From contig QANZ01017797.1 of the NCBI GenBank assembly GCA_003254925.1, positions 282,569 through 346,568 on the forward strand: DNA of 64,000 nt. Direction: 5' to 3'. Made by a program: the position numbers and the translations under genes. The notes beneath the pieces are model-generated. The model made no database searches. It was not told where the DNA came from and saw nothing but the letters and a program-made list of their open reading frames with translations. This document shows, piece after piece, positions 33,047 through 43,097 of this stretch. This stretch comes from Chamaecrista fasciculata. Lineage: Eukaryota > Streptophyta > Magnoliopsida > Fabales > Fabaceae. Each line of letters starts with the position of its first letter. Within the stretch, counting starts at the first letter, position 1.

Positions 33047-33843
33047 TAGAAACATAAAATCAGTTGTCAAACTTATATTACAGGTTCAAATTAAGCGCAT
33101 AAAAGAATTGTTGACAGCGAAAGAATATCAACTGCAAAATAAACCTTATAAAGCAACCATATAGTTGTTTCAAAAACGCTAGCTTCATAATCCTTGTTAG
33201 AATCCTTGCTGCTAATATTTTGTTTTGAAGCGTATTTCAGGTTAATTATATTTGATCGATTTGACACACATCAAATTTTGGTGCCATTGTCGAGGACTAG
33301 CTATTTTGAGTTTTGAAAATTGAAAGAACCACTCAAGCACTAAGGAAAGCAACCAAACATAGTTCAGTCCTTCTTTCCTTTCATTTTGGACAGAGCATTT
33401 GTGGGACAATGTATGGGCATGTGAACAATTCAAATTGGAACATGCAGAAAAAATGAACTCACCATTGTCCATTGAACTTGTATTGTATTCACCACTAATT
33501 ATCTAATTCTATATTGTTACAAATTAAAATGAAGTCATAGTCTACTTTGGAATGTTGATAAGAATAGAAATTGAAAAGTGGATGAAGAAATACACACACA
33601 CACACATACATACATACATACATACATACATACATACATACCTATAAAGCAATCACAGAAATAGCTGAAGTCCTTTTGGAAATAAGCAAAATGGGAAGTA
33701 AAGAAACAAATAATGGATGAATGAGTATTAATGAAATTCCCATTAAAGAGTAGGGAAAGTATACATCGAGAGCCCTATTGGAGTGAGGGTTAGACTCCAA
33801 GACAAAGTCTTACAATACATATTATTCATCATATACCATATTC
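33047..33843. other. Intergenic with a CA/CATA microsatellite
   Basis: A (CA)n-(CATA)n tract lies at about 33593-33642. At about 33280-33300, 'ttttggtgccattgtcgagg' resembles the primer-binding region of Gypsy elements (compare 56875-56893) and may be a decayed trace. No gene recognised. Confidence 0.45.
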
Positions 33844-34063
33844 TCATTCATTCCTTGTTCTATTATTTATGAAGGATAAGCAGAATCTATAACAAACTAT
33901 GGCTAAAACGTTCAGCCCACAAACTGTTGCAGAATTTGCTTCTTTTTCAATCATATCACCTTTCCTTTCATTCTGCTTGTCATTTTGTTTGTTAAGGGAA
34001 GGAGGATTGATTTGATTGAGATTAGTTTGAGAATGAGGTTGTACTTGTTTCTCATCTGGCTTC

Positions 34064-34112
<49 letters not shown>

Positions 34113-34635
34113 GACATGTGTTGGATTCTGATATTTGTTGAATGATACAGTCAAATTGTGAGGCATATATAGGACACACTCCACATTTTGCTCCTAGTAT
34201 AGCTTGGCCAGATGATTCACATACATAATAACAACCAATCTCATCATATTTTCTTCCTCCGTCATCATCTTTCCCTGCTATCTTCCTTAATGGTACAAAC
34301 CACATATACACAAAATCCCTAACCCAGTTCGATAAATCGCCAAACACTCGATTGCTGAACGCGTGAGCACCATCTTCAAAGTTGAAATAGAAGCAAATTC
34401 TGCAGCCACTTGCCAACGGAGGAAGAATGCCACAAACAACGAAACCCAACAATTTGTCATCACTAGTTGAATCAAGTTCAATTTTAAAGGAATCCCCTGC
34501 TGTCTCCTTATATGTGAACCACCTTGGAATTGAGATTGTAGGGTGACAAGCCTCATGTTCAGGATCAGAAAAATTGCTACGTATTGCTCTTATAAGTGAC
34601 AAGCAAGTACACTGCATAACTTGTTCCTCTTTCAA
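33844..34635 (-). pseudogene. Orphan C-JID (post-LRR) exon of a TNL gene with a poly-Asp tract
   Basis: 263 codons. ISIPRWFTYKETAGDSFKIE and DKLLGFVVCGIL match the start of the C-JID/post-LRR domain that ends many TNLs and contacts the effector. GCRICFYFNFEDG and DFVYMWFVPLRKI follow in family order. After about residue 175 there is a run of 15 aspartates encoded by a GAT (ATC on plus) repeat, then a Gln/Asn-rich tail. It lies on the strand opposite to the neighbouring TNL, which lacks this domain. The ORF start probably replaces a splice acceptor. No TIR, NB-ARC or LRR exons were found upstream on its own strand, so it is a fragment, perhaps inverted from a TNL. Confidence 0.72.
34062..34111. 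repeat. ATC trinucleotide microsatellite
   Basis: About 16 tandem ATC units on the plus strand, read as Asp codons in the minus-strand C-JID ORF. Expected to be length-variable. Confidence 0.9.
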
Positions 34636-34761
34636 ACTCCCACTCTCTTTGAATGATAAGAAGAGTTTTTTTATAGGGAAGTACTGTCTTCAACTTTGGG
34701 CAAATTGAGCACCAATATGAAAACATAAGATGGAAACTTCAACATAAGATACTCAAAATAA

Positions 34762-35090
34762 GGTCAAAGGGTCATTTTAGTACTAAATATATGTCTTCAT
34801 GTTCATTATTGTCCTATATGTTTCAAAATGTTCAAATTGGTCCTAAATGTTGGCAAAATGTTTCATTGTGGTCCCAAATCTATTGAATTTGGTCATATTT
34901 CTCTCCTCTCTTATTTCAAGTTCAAAGAATTTAAGAGTTACTTGAAACGAGATAAATATGACCATTTCAATGGTTTGGGACCAAAATGGAACACTTCGCC
35001 AACATTTAGGACCAATTTGAACATTTTGAAACATAAAGGACCAAAATGAACATTAAGACATACATTTAGGACCAAAATGGCCCTTTGGCC
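34762..35090. mobile_element. Non-autonomous TIR element with TAA target site, shorter copy
   Basis: The left end GGTCAAAGGGTCATTTTAGT is inverted at the right as 'aggaccaaaatggccctttggcc' in two parts (AGGACCAAAATGG, CCCTTTGGCC). TAA flanks it at 34759-34761 and 35091-35093. A related site at 41581 lacks the element. A 3-bp TWA-type duplication suggests PIF/Harbinger rather than Mutator. No ORF. Confidence 0.65.
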
Positions 35091-35951
35091 TAATGCAAAC
35101 TTTCAGGTCCCGTCCAAATTGAGTATATGCCTCGTCTGCTTTGGGAGTGACGGATTTTTAGTAAAAAATTGATTTTGATGTTGTCATTGTTATGCTTGCT
35201 TGTCGTGAAATCAATAACTTGTTGGTTGAAAATAGTTTATTTTGTGTTGAGGAATCACATATATATGGCCTGCAACATTTGGATAACTCTTTCTATTTTT
35301 AATTTCTTATTCTCTCATATATATACTACTCTACCCTTATTTATTATATATAGGCATAATAAATACTTTGGTCCTTCAACTTTGTTTAAAGTTCTTAATG
35401 GGATAAAATTTGTAAATACCCCTTCTGTAAAATAGTGCTATGATTATCTATTTTTTTATCTATATTTTATAAAGTATTTTCTTATTATTATAAGCGTTAT
35501 ATTATTTTAAATTAAATAAATTTATCAGATGTTTTGATAAATACAAAAATTCTCACATTTATATAAATATAAATATCTTTGTTAATGAGAATTATGTTGA
35601 CCTAAATCAGAAGATTCTGTGTTAATCTATCTAAGAAAGGAAATATATCTTGATTAATTCCTTATCCTTAATTATAGATATGGTCAAGGAACTGTTTAGG
35701 AAAGTTTTTATATACGGCGCTAATTATCATATCTTAATCAAATCAAGCGCTGATCTTGGGTTATATCATTAACTATGTCTTACTAACATTAAGTAATTAT
35801 AATATGACAGTTAGAGATCATATCAGATGCTAAATCTAAATTAGGAAACTATCTCTAATTTATTTCCTATCCGCACGTCAGGAACTCGAATAAGGAAAGA
35901 TTTCAATCTTCACCATAAGATGGAAACTTCACCATAAGATACTCAAAATAA

Positions 35952-36469
35952 GGTCAAAGGGTCATTTTAGTACTAAATATATGTCTTCATATTCATTTTT
36001 GTACTTTATGTTTCAAAATGTTCAAATTGTTCCTAAATGTTGGCAAAATGTTTCATTGTGGTCCCAAATCTATTGAATTTGGTCATATTTCTCTCCTCTC
36101 TTATTTGAAGTTCAAAGAATTTGTTAAGAGTTACTTGGAGCTCTAAATTTGTTGCATTTGAAACTGAAACGAGAGAGATATGATCAAGTTCGTTTGTTTG
36201 ACCGTGAAACGTAGGTCTATTTTTGGGACCGATTTGACCTCGTTAGTTGATGGTTCCAACTGGATTGAAAAAGTACTCTTTGAGAGCAATACGTAGTTCT
36301 AAACTCGTTATATTCGAACTTGAAACGAGATAAATATGACCATATTCAATGGTTTGGGACCAAAATGGAACACTTGGCCAACATTTAGGACCAATTTGAA
36401 CATTTTGAAACATAAAGGACCAAAATGAACATTAAGACATACATTTAGGACCAAAATGACCCTTTGGCC
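35952..36469. mobile_element. Non-autonomous TIR element with TAA target site, longer copy
   Basis: Same element as 34762-35090 in the second duplication unit, with about 190 bp more in its centre. The extra part repeats 'tgaaacgag(a)ta(a)atatga' phrases in both orientations. Since the two copies arose by duplication, the shorter one probably lost the central part. Confidence 0.65.
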
Positions 36470-36956
36470 TAATGCAAACTTTCAGGTCCCGTCCAAATTG
36501 AGTATATGCCTCGTCTGCTTTGGGAGTGACGGATTTTTAGTAAAACATTGAGTTTGATGTTGTCATTGTTATGCTAGCTTGTCGTGAAATCAATAACTTG
36601 TTGCTTGAAAATAGTTTATTTTGTGTTGAGGAATCACATACATATGGCCTGCAACATAGTATTTGGATAACTCTTTCTATTTTTAATTTCTTATTCTCTC
36701 ATATATATACTACTCTACCCTTATTTATTATATATAGGCATAATAAATACTTTGGTCCTTCAACTTTGTTTAAAGTTCTTGTTGGGATAAAATTTGTATA
36801 TACCCCTTCTGTAAAATAGTGCTATGATTATCTATTTTTTTATCTATATTTTATAAAGTATTTTCTTATTATTTTAAGCGTTATATTATTTTAAATTAAA
36901 TAAATTTATCAGATCTTTTGATAAATACAAAAATTCTCACATTTATATAAATATAA

Positions 36957-38847
36957 GGGTAAGTTGCAATTTGGTACCCTGTTGTTAGGGGCGGTTCCCC
37001 TTTGGTACCCTGAAACAAAAATTTTTGCATTGTGGTACCCTGTGGTTTGCTCCGTTAGCGATTTGGTCCCCTGAGGTTTTTTTCTGTTAGGATTTAACGG
37101 CAAATGTATGTTAAAATGTCAAAAATCTCCCAAAAAGTCTTCTCTTATGCGTTTAAGTCCTTTCCCTTTTACAAAAGTACACATATGCATCCTCTCGCCC
37201 AGGTTCGAAACCCAACTGGAACAAAAGTGGTGTTTCACAATTTTTTTTTAAAAACAAAAACTGCTGGACCAAAACTAAAATATCACAAAACTAAAAGGAC
37301 CAAAAACATAATTTTAGCGAAAGGTCATCTTCAAACTCTGAGCCAACCCGACTCTCACCAAAACGGACGACTCTGACCAAAACGGAAACGCCGACTTCTG
37401 GCGTCGTTTACAGCAATTGAAACACCGATCAACATCGATTCGGTTTGAGGAAAAGATCTGTGAAATCGAATTTACAAAACGAGACCAAAACAAGAACGAA
37501 TCAAAAACTCAAAAATTTTTTAAGCTTAACCCAATCATATCGACTTGGACCAAAATGGCGTTTTCACAAGATTTATTGTTTCAAAATGATCTCCAAGAAC
37601 CAAAAAGAAAATCCATAAACTCACTCATCAAAACGAACTCAAACAAAATCGGATCGAAGCTCAAAAAAAATTTCCGAAGAACACCGTTGATGGCTTTTCC
37701 TTGTTGGTGTCTTTTATGTTGGAGTTTCAGAAATCGAATTTCGCTCAATATTTCAGTGTAGGTATGCACAATAAATTCCAGATAACAAAACGCACAAATC
37801 AAATCTAATTTTACATCCAAACGAAAATCTGACAACAAAACAGGATGCAGAAAACGTTGTTGAGAAGTTTTGTGTAAAAAGAGAAAATTACAGAACAAGG
37901 ACAGTCAAAACTACAAATCCACCGCTATTCTCCAAAATCTTCTTTCCTTTCTCTCAATCCAATCAGAGTTGAAGAAATTGTCGGTGAAGGAAGAAGAATT
38001 TGGCGGATGAAGATGATGAAGAAGAAGATCGGCGAGATTGAGAGGGAGAGGGATGTGTTTTTGGGTAAATTTAAGTATAATCTTATTTTATTTCTTTTTC
38101 TTACGTTTTGATCCTATTATAAAAAAAAGGACCTTAATATAAGAAAATAAAATTTTTGGTGGATAAAAGTTTATTTTTTTTCTTTTTCTCAACGGAAAAA
38201 TGGATAAAAAACTTTCGAGGGACCAATTATGCCAAATTTTGGAAAATTGAGGAAGCAATTGAATTCCTTAGTTTTGAACTTTGATTCCTTAGAGTATGAA
38301 GAAATTGGTTGTTGATGATGTTGATTTTGTTGCTCAGAGGGTTTTTGATTTGTAGGGTTTATTTTGGAAAAATTTGGGGGTTTTGATTTGTTTGTAGTGT
38401 ACTTGAATGAAAATTGTAGTTGAATATAGGGATTTTTTTGATAAATCATAGACGCTCATTTATCTTTTGAGGTTTTAAGGACTAATTTGATAAAGATCAT
38501 AAACTTTTGGAATTAAAGTGTAATTAAATCAGGACCTATTCAAAAGAAATCTTATGAAAAGGAGAAAATTCTATAATATTAGAATTCTAAAGACCCTTTT
38601 ATAATTAATTCTTTATGTTTTGATCCCTTTTAGTAAAGGGAAAGGACTTAAACGCATAAGAGAAGACTTGTTGGGAGATTTTTGACATTTTCACGTACAT
38701 TTGTCGTTAAATCCTAACAGAAAAAAACCTCAGGGGACCAAACTGCTAACGGAGCAAACCACGGGGTACCACAATGCAAAAATTTTTCTTTCAGGGTACC
38801 AAAGGGGAACCGCCCCTAACCACAATGTATCAAATTACAATTTACCC
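36957..38847. mobile_element. Long-TIR Mutator-like element, 1891 bp, GGGTAA type
   Basis: A perfect 9-bp TSD, taaatataa (36948-36956 and 38848-38856), flanks ends GGGTAAGTTGCAATTTGG and CAAATTACAATTTACCC. Inverted arms are about 190-200 bp: 'cttctcttatgcgtttaagt' (left) and 'acttaaacgcataagagaag' (right) mark their inner parts. The duplicate unit at 35560-35600 shows the empty site catttata-taaatataa-atatct. The interior (about 37200-38600) has no transposase; its GC-richer part with AACGGACGACTC-type and GAAGAAGAAG-type phrases may be captured gene DNA, but I recognise no protein. It must move with help from elsewhere. Confidence 0.95.
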
Positions 38848-38869
38848 TAAATATAAATATCTTTGTTAA

Positions 38870-40191
38870 TGAGAATTATGTTGAGCTAAATCAGAAGATT
38901 CTGTGTTAATCTATCTAAGAAAGGAAATATATCTTGATTAATTCCTTATCCTTAATTATAGATATGGTCAAGGAACTGTTTAGGAAAGTTTTTATATATG
39001 GCGCTAATTATCATATCTTAATCAAATCAAGCGCTGATCTTGGGTTATATCATTAACTATGTCTTACTAACATTAAGTAATTATAATAAGACCGTTAGAG
39101 ATCATATCAGATGCTAAATCTAAATTAGGAAACTATCTCTAATTTATTTCCTATCTGCACGTCAGGAACTCGAATAAGGAAAGATTTCAATCTTCATCAT
39201 TCTCACTTTGCGGATTGTTGCTCAACGACTATATTTCATAATTATTAGATGAACAAAGTGGGAATGACGTTAAGGACTTTGAAGAAGGCCAAGGAAATCG
39301 AATTTCATGAAGATTACACTGTTCCTAGTTGTTGCAAAATTCAAGTCTGGAAAAACATTCCTTATCAATCTGCTTTGCTGCTCGAGTATAAAAGCTGATA
39401 AATTCGAAATCTTGAAGATACTAGACTGTGTGTTGTGCTGAAAGGATATTATTAGAAGTTGCTTAGTGCTATCTCTTTATGAGAAATCCTTTTTGGATTA
39501 TTTTAGTCTTAGTGACTTTCACTTTGAGTGAACCTATCTCTTTGTGAGAAAACCCCTTCTATACTTCTTGAAACTGTCTGATTCGTTCGTATACCTCCTA
39601 GTGGTAATAGGTTGCCTACCCTCGGTTGTTATGAAACCCTAGTGGTGATCCGTGAGTGGTTGCACTGTAAGATGAGTTGCGTTTTGGAACCTTATTGTTA
39701 CCTGTGAGGAACTTGTTGGTTTGGAAAACTGTAAAAGTGATACTTGTGAAACCTTAGGGTGATCCGTAAGTGGTTGAGTGCCAAATTTTATTTTGGTTAG
39801 TTTGCCCATTAATAATATAAAATCTCTTACTTTGTGTTTGGGGACTGGATGTAGGCTTAAGAGAAAATCCTTTGTTGTGGACTAGTATCTTATTCTGAAC
39901 CAGTATAAATCTGTTGTGTTGTTCTTCCTTCCTTTAACTCCTTTATATTCCGCATTTATCTTTTATGAGTTAAGGAACTGTTTTCTTTTAGGAACAATTT
40001 TGTTAAGAAGCTGTTTTATTAAAAGGAACTGTTTTCACTAAGATGTTCTCTTTTGATAACCTGTTTTCGCTAAGGAACTGTGTTCAAGAAAGAAACTGTT
40101 TTACAACTTGTTTTTAACTTAGAAAAAGTTTTAATTTCCAATTCACCCCCCCCCCCTCTTGGTATATTTTCCTTGTGCATTCTGACTAACA
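38870..40191 (+). mobile_element. SIRE-like Ty1/Copia LTR (solo or left over)
   Basis: A TATA-like GAGTATAAAAGC at about 39384, and an end with TTCACCCCCCCCCC...CTAACA (about 40141-40191), match the 3' part of SIRE/Maximus-type Copia LTRs. No primer-binding site, gag or pol follows; the next DNA is the MULE at 40201. The start is uncertain (TGTTAAT at about 38870 or 38901) and no TSD was settled. About 1.3 kb. A fragment of its 5' part is duplicated at 35580-35912. Confidence 0.65.
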
Positions 40192-40200
40192 GTTCTAAAA

Positions 40201-40582
40201 GGCCAAAGAGTGAGTTTGATCCTATATCTTTTTTAGTTGCATTTTTAGTCCCATATGTTTGCAAATCCCAATTAGTCCCATATCAGTTTTAGCCCCATAT
40301 CTTTTGGTCAAGTTGCTGAATTGGTCTCATAATCTTTGCAAAATGATCAACTATTAGTTAATAATTTTGCAAAGATATGAGACCTTTCCTGCACTTGACC
40401 CAAAGATATAGGACCAATTCTGCAATTGACTCAATGATATGGGACCAAATCTACAACAAAAAAAGATATGTGACCAAATTGGGAACTGCCCTAAAGATAT
40501 GAAACCAGAAGTGCAACAAAACAATATATGAGACTAAATTTGGAATTAAGCAAAGATATGAGACCAAATTTGTACTTTGACC
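40201..40582. mobile_element. Short Mutator-like MITE, 'gggaccaaa' family, 382 bp
   Basis: The ends GGCCAAAGAGTGAG and the reverse of GTACTTTGACC form inverted repeats. The left TSD gttctaaaa (40192-40200) matches gttttaaaa (41230-41238) at eight of nine bases. The solo LTR 40585-41226 inserted inside the right-hand TSD, two bases beyond the element end. The interior repeats 'gatat(g/a)(g/a)gacca' phrases. Confidence 0.75.
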
Positions 40583-40584
40583 GT

Positions 40585-41226
40585 TGATCTGACCAAATAT
40601 GGTCATGGTTTCTAGTGGCTTTTCATAGTGTTTTATGATGATTTATGAGCTTAATTGCATGATTTAGCCTCTAGTTGTGATGATTTGGTTATACTTGTGA
40701 TTGAATGCATTTTAGTCCTTTTAGTGTTTAATTATGTGATTGAATGCATTTTAGTCCTTTTAGTGTTCCTTGTGATTTCTTCCAAGTTAGGCTTCATACT
40801 CACCATTAGCTTTATTAGAGTGATTATCTTGGTTATGGTTATAATTGTGTTAATTGATATGTTTAAGTGTTTAACGGTAGGTAGACAACTTTAGTAAATG
40901 GTTTGTGAAGTAATTACTACGATCTTTGTAAGCTAGGAAGGCCGAACTCAATTCCTCCGTTGGGTGTTTCCATTAATAAGTGTCTTAATTATCTTTTTAG
41001 TTTAGTTTTATAATTAAAAATCACAAAAACATTTTAGTTTTATAACCTTTAGTTTTCTTGCACACCAAGTGTTTGATAAACTGTCTTGTTCTTTACCCGA
41101 TTAGTTAAGTCTTTTATAATTCATTATTGAACCTTTGCAAGTGGTTCCTCGTGAGATATGACCAAGATTGCACCTCTGTAGTGCATTTATTTCGGTTATT
41201 TGGCCACCTTACGACGGGCGAGGTCA
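40585..41226 (+). mobile_element. Solo Gypsy LTR, old, related to the LTRs at 55504 and 60826
   Basis: Begins TGATCTGACCAAATATGG and ends GGGCGAGGTCA. A perfect 5-bp TSD accgt flanks it (40580-40584, 41227-41231). Phrases such as 'gattatcttggttat', 'caactttagtaaatggtttg' and 'tgggtgtttccattaataag' match the LTRs of the 55504-62183 element, but it is much shorter and diverged. About 40699-40770 holds a direct repeat of 'tgattgaatgcattttagtc'. No internal region remains. Confidence 0.85.
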
Positions 41227-41321
41227 ACCGTTTTAAAATAATCTTTTATACTTAAAGATGCGTTAAAACAGTCCCTTAATTAACTTACATTAATTCTATA
41301 AATAGGCAATTAGAATATTTG

Positions 41322-41436
41322 GCTCAAGAATGTAATAATTACAAGAGATAGACATTTGCTATTAACAGAGTTAACGGATTATCAGGTCAAAGCATTGAAT
41401 TATAAAACATCCTTACACATTTATAGACACCATAAT
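41322..41436 (+). pseudogene. NB-ARC fragment of a TNL gene
   Basis: Reads VIIITRDRHLLLTELTDYQV, then KALNYKTSL. This aligns with VIITTRNRDLLIGRVNEIYE and VKALNHQASL in the intact TNL (RNBS-B region, about 30114-30210). A base is gained just before VIII, and coding similarity ends after about 38 residues. Behind it, 41541-41740 resembles the tandem block at 34724. Confidence 0.75.
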
Positions 41437-41540
41437 TGAAATTTTTTTAACATATCTGTCATTAGACAAGAGGGCACCTTTTTTTTATCAATATATAAAC
41501 AATAAAATTTAAAACTATGTTTCTTTTGAAAACTATTCAC

Positions 41541-41760
41541 CAATTTGAAAATAGAAGATGAAAACTTCACGAGAAGATACTCAAAATGATGCCAACTTTT
41601 AGATTCCCTCCAAGTTGCTTACCTGTCTCTGCAAAATGATTTTAATTTTGTCATTATCCTAGCTTGTCAATGTTTGAATTGAGCAGCATTTTAATTTTGT
41701 GTATAACTATTTTCTTATGCACACTAATTCACCAATTGAATATACATTCTGGTAATGGGT
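41541..41760. repeat. Third, diverged copy of the tandem-block sequence, lacking the TIR element
   Basis: 'gaagatgaaaacttcacgag', 'aagatactcaaaatgatgcc' and 'gattttaattttgtcattat' follow the order of units 1 and 2, but the TIR element found there between 'actcaaaa' and 'tgcaaac' is absent. This is an empty site. Confidence 0.65.
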
Positions 41761-41819
41761 CAATATTAAAGCTGACGACATGATAATATGGTGTTGGTTT
41801 CTGTGTTTTAGGACTATTT

Positions 41820-42786
41820 TGATGAACTAGGTTCTGGCCGAGGGTCATTACTTGGTTCAGATGAGGCAACTTTGAGTTCAAGGTTACCTGCAAGATAATG
41901 AACACACAGGGTGGCCCTACGATTCACCTCCGATGCTTAAGTTAGTAAGGGTTATGAGCTCGATAATCTCAATTGACTGAGTAGAGAGCGTACCTTTTTC
42001 CAGCGTGAAGGGTCAACCTTTTATACTGGCTAAGGGCAATATGTTGTGATCTTGTCATAAATGCCTGGATGCTTGATTGTGATCCTAGCAGACCTGATAG
42101 TGATCCTTAGCTCCCACGTAATTTTCTTTTCTGTCAAAGGTGCCTTGATGGCCAAGGCGTTTATTAGGGGAGAGGATCTCTGAGTGATTTGTCTTAATTG
42201 ACAGTGGATCTTGAGCGATCCTTGATTGGTTCCTGATTGACTCAGGGATTGTTTCTTTATTCTTCGTTATGTGGGCGCCCTCACTCTCCGTGCTTATGGG
42301 CGCCCTTGTCCTGGCAAGATGTAGGGCGTTTACGACCCTTCAACTTGTCTAGTGGGTATTTGGCGCATTGGGCCAGGGGCATACGTTTCCATTTGGTCCT
42401 CCTAATTATTGGGCCTATTATCACTAGTCCCAACAAAAGAAGTGAAGCTCTGTCCCCATCAGTGGAGTCCCCATTGAGGGCGTTCTCGACACTGACTGTA
42501 GCCTTTCTTGCGTTGTTGGCATTGACGCCTCGAGTTTTGTCTCGGAGATTCTGGATGGTGGTGACGCAACTTGATGTGGCGTTCACGGATCTGGCGCCAC
42601 CAACCCTTGTCTTTCCAGTTTCCTTGCTGACGTTTTGCGTCACTTCACTTTTTGCATGTCAGCACATCGTGGCCACGTGGCAGCTTTTGATTGGCTCTTA
42701 CTCCGCAATGATGGCCAAAACGGAGATCGAGGGTGACGCAATAAATGCAGCTTTTCGATTTTCGTAACCTGCTTTCAAAACTGCCA
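41820..42786 (-). repeat. 3' LTR of the Tat-like element
   Basis: On the minus strand it starts TGGCAGTTTTGAAAGC after the purine tract GAGGGAGAAAGAGGGAAAAA and ends CCTAGTTCATCA. About 967 bp. A minus-strand TATA-like CAGTATAAAAGG (about 42025-42036) marks the likely LTR promoter. Confidence 0.8.
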
Positions 42787-43097
42787 TTTTTCCCTCTTTC
42801 TCCCTCATTTGCGTTTTTCAGCTTTCAAGCTTTCTCTCTCTTCCTTGTTTTTCTATGAACTCCTCGCCGGAACTGGGTATTTCGCGACGCTCCGTTCAGC
42901 ATTGCCCTCGTTCTTTCTACTCCGATTACCGCGACCGGCGTCTTTCGGTGAGCATTGTGATACTTCCCTTGATTATTTTTCTGTATTGCATGCTTTTGTA
43001 GTTGAGTTTTACTCACTTTGTTCTTCGCGTTCTTCGCAGTGTTCATCAGTGCTCTACAGTTTTTCTTGCGAGGATTCTGCTTTGACTCACCAGTATC

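Larger units (their letters stand above)
34724..39205. repeat. Tandem duplication, unit about 1.2 kb (second unit enlarged by an insertion)
   Basis: Unit 1 is 34724 to about 35912; unit 2 runs from about 35914 to about 39205. Both start 'cataagatggaaacttc', carry a TIR element (34762-35090, 35952-36469), share the stretch with 'gtcgtgaaatcaataacttg', and end in the first ~300 bp of an LTR ('cgaataaggaaagatttcaa'). Only in unit 2 does the LTR continue, to 40191. Unit 2 also holds the 1891-bp MULE at 36957-38847, which unit 1 lacks. Confidence 0.85.

Noticed and set aside
33951-34184. ORF with a run of about 15 Met
   Set aside because: Another frame of the ATC microsatellite; the Asp frame carries the C-JID domain.
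37104-37761. ORFs in the 1.9-kb MULE as captured genes
   Set aside because: I recognise no domain; kept only as possibly captured DNA.
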